Assembly: GCF_029784135.1 (NCBI RefSeq)
Contig: NC_073746.1
Location: forward strand, 101,696,515-101,760,514
Reading direction: 5' to 3'
Length of the DNA: 64,000 nucleotides
Source of the DNA: Toxorhynchites rutilus septentrionalis
Lineage: Eukaryota; Arthropoda; Insecta; Diptera; Culicidae
Positions within the stretch are counted from its first letter, which is position 1. Every line of letters begins with the position of its first letter. This document shows positions 63,502 through 64,000 of this stretch, piece by piece. Under the pieces are notes generated by a model, which made no database searches, was not told where the DNA came from, and was given only the letters and a program-made list of their open reading frames with translations. The position numbers and the translations under genes were made by a program.

Positions 63502-64000
63502 CTACTGGTGATAGTACTGCCCATGATAGTCAAGTTCAGCCCTCTGGGCCGCTGTTTCCGCGTACTTTGGGTTCGATTTGGCTTCCTGCTCGCGACGCTT
63601 GATGCCGGCGTAGATTTCCTCCAGCCCCTTGCGGATTCCCTCCGGAATTGGTGGCTCGGTTGGCAGATGGTCTCCGGTGACTTGGAAACCACGCTCATCG
63701 GCCGTGTACTGCACGTGAATAATTTGACCGTCAGGGGCTTCGTACGAGTAGGCGCCCTGCTGGACGAGGACACCGTTCGGGTGAGCGTCAGAGAAATCCT
63801 TAAGATAGCCGGACTCTTCGTGGACGATGTTGTTGCCCGTTTGATACCTACGGATACGAATTATTACCGAGATGTATTTGGGAGCAATTTCATCCAACTT
63901 ACTCGGTCTTATAGCTACCATCTTCGCCCTGTTCCTTGTTGTACTTCAGGATGGGGATCCAGGTGGTTGTTTCGAATGAACCAATCCGTTTTCCACCACC
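63502..64000 (-). CDS. RR-1 cuticular protein, partial (5' end outside window)
   Basis: Secreted chitin-binding cuticle protein. The visible part runs from beyond 64000 to 63903 (donor GTAAGT), intron 63902-63848, and last exon 63847-63502 (stop TAG); the join is in frame through a split Glu codon. The visible 147 residues start GGGKRIGSFETTTWIPILKY, then EDGSYKTEYQTGNNIVHEES, DFSDAHPNGVLVQQGAYSYE, APDGQIIHVQYTADERGFQV and TGDHLPTEPPIPEGIRKGLE, ending in a charged tail AGIKRREQEAKSNPKYAETA. The RR domain is complete. Compared with the other genes the C-terminus is longer, basic and Glu-rich. An AATAAA poly(A) signal lies at 63234-63229. Signal peptide, start and promoter lie outside the window. 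Confidence 0.93.

Overview
Insect nuclear DNA, most likely from a culicine mosquito (inference, not proven). The evidence is four intron-containing RR-1 cuticular protein genes in a very AT-rich, transposon-saturated background, two near-identical DD37E (ITmD37E-type, first described from mosquitoes) Tc1/mariner elements, several non-LTR retrotransposon lineages, tRNA-derived SINEs and many nested repeat fragments. No bacterial operon, CRISPR array, genuine tRNA or rRNA gene was seen.

Host genes. Four RR-1 (chitin_bind_4) genes are strung out over the window: 12276-13699 (+, 133 aa, 3 exons), 35202-35665 (-, 133 aa, 2 exons), 46560-47063 (+, 123 aa, 3 exons) and 63502 to beyond 64000 (-, at least 147 aa visible, 5' part outside the window). 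Three have a visible TATA box; the fourth start lies outside. All four encode an R&R-type chitin-binding domain, so this looks like part of a cuticular protein gene cluster whose members have been pushed 11-22 kb apart by repeats. A decayed histone H2A pseudogene with a near-intact histone 3' stem-loop sits at 20.4-20.9 kb.

Layout. 1.4-3.2 kb: CR1/Jockey-like LINE. 5.6-6.3 kb: duplicated tRNA-SINE block. 7.1-11.1 kb: graveyard of LINE, mariner and Tc1-like pieces. 12-13.7 kb: cuticle gene 1. 18.1-19.9 kb: 1.7-kb foldback repeat. 20.4 kb: H2A pseudogene. 21.9-23.2 kb: DD37E element. 23.4-28.5 kb: long non-LTR element with gag-like ORF1, APE, RT and RNase H remains. 28.6-33.8 kb: repeat families and a Tc1-like pseudogene. 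35 kb: cuticle gene 2. 37-43 kb: RTE, Tc1-like, SINE and TIR repeats. 44.5-49.3 kb: two long direct repeats flanking cuticle gene 3. 49.5-50.6 kb: second copy of the first LINE. 53-57 kb: intact 1220-aa R4/Dong-like retrotransposon ORF beside a (TA)n tract. 57.8-59.1 kb: second, intact DD37E element. 59.6-61.5 kb: inverted array invaded by a MITE and a LINE end. 63.5 kb: cuticle gene 4.

Most promising for follow-up: a discrete hairpin element of about 48 nt with a compensatory stem change; a repeat family delimited by the palindrome GACGTAGNNCTACGTC that shares promoter-like sequence with the histone pseudogene; the large foldback repeats; the intact DD37E and R4-like elements.
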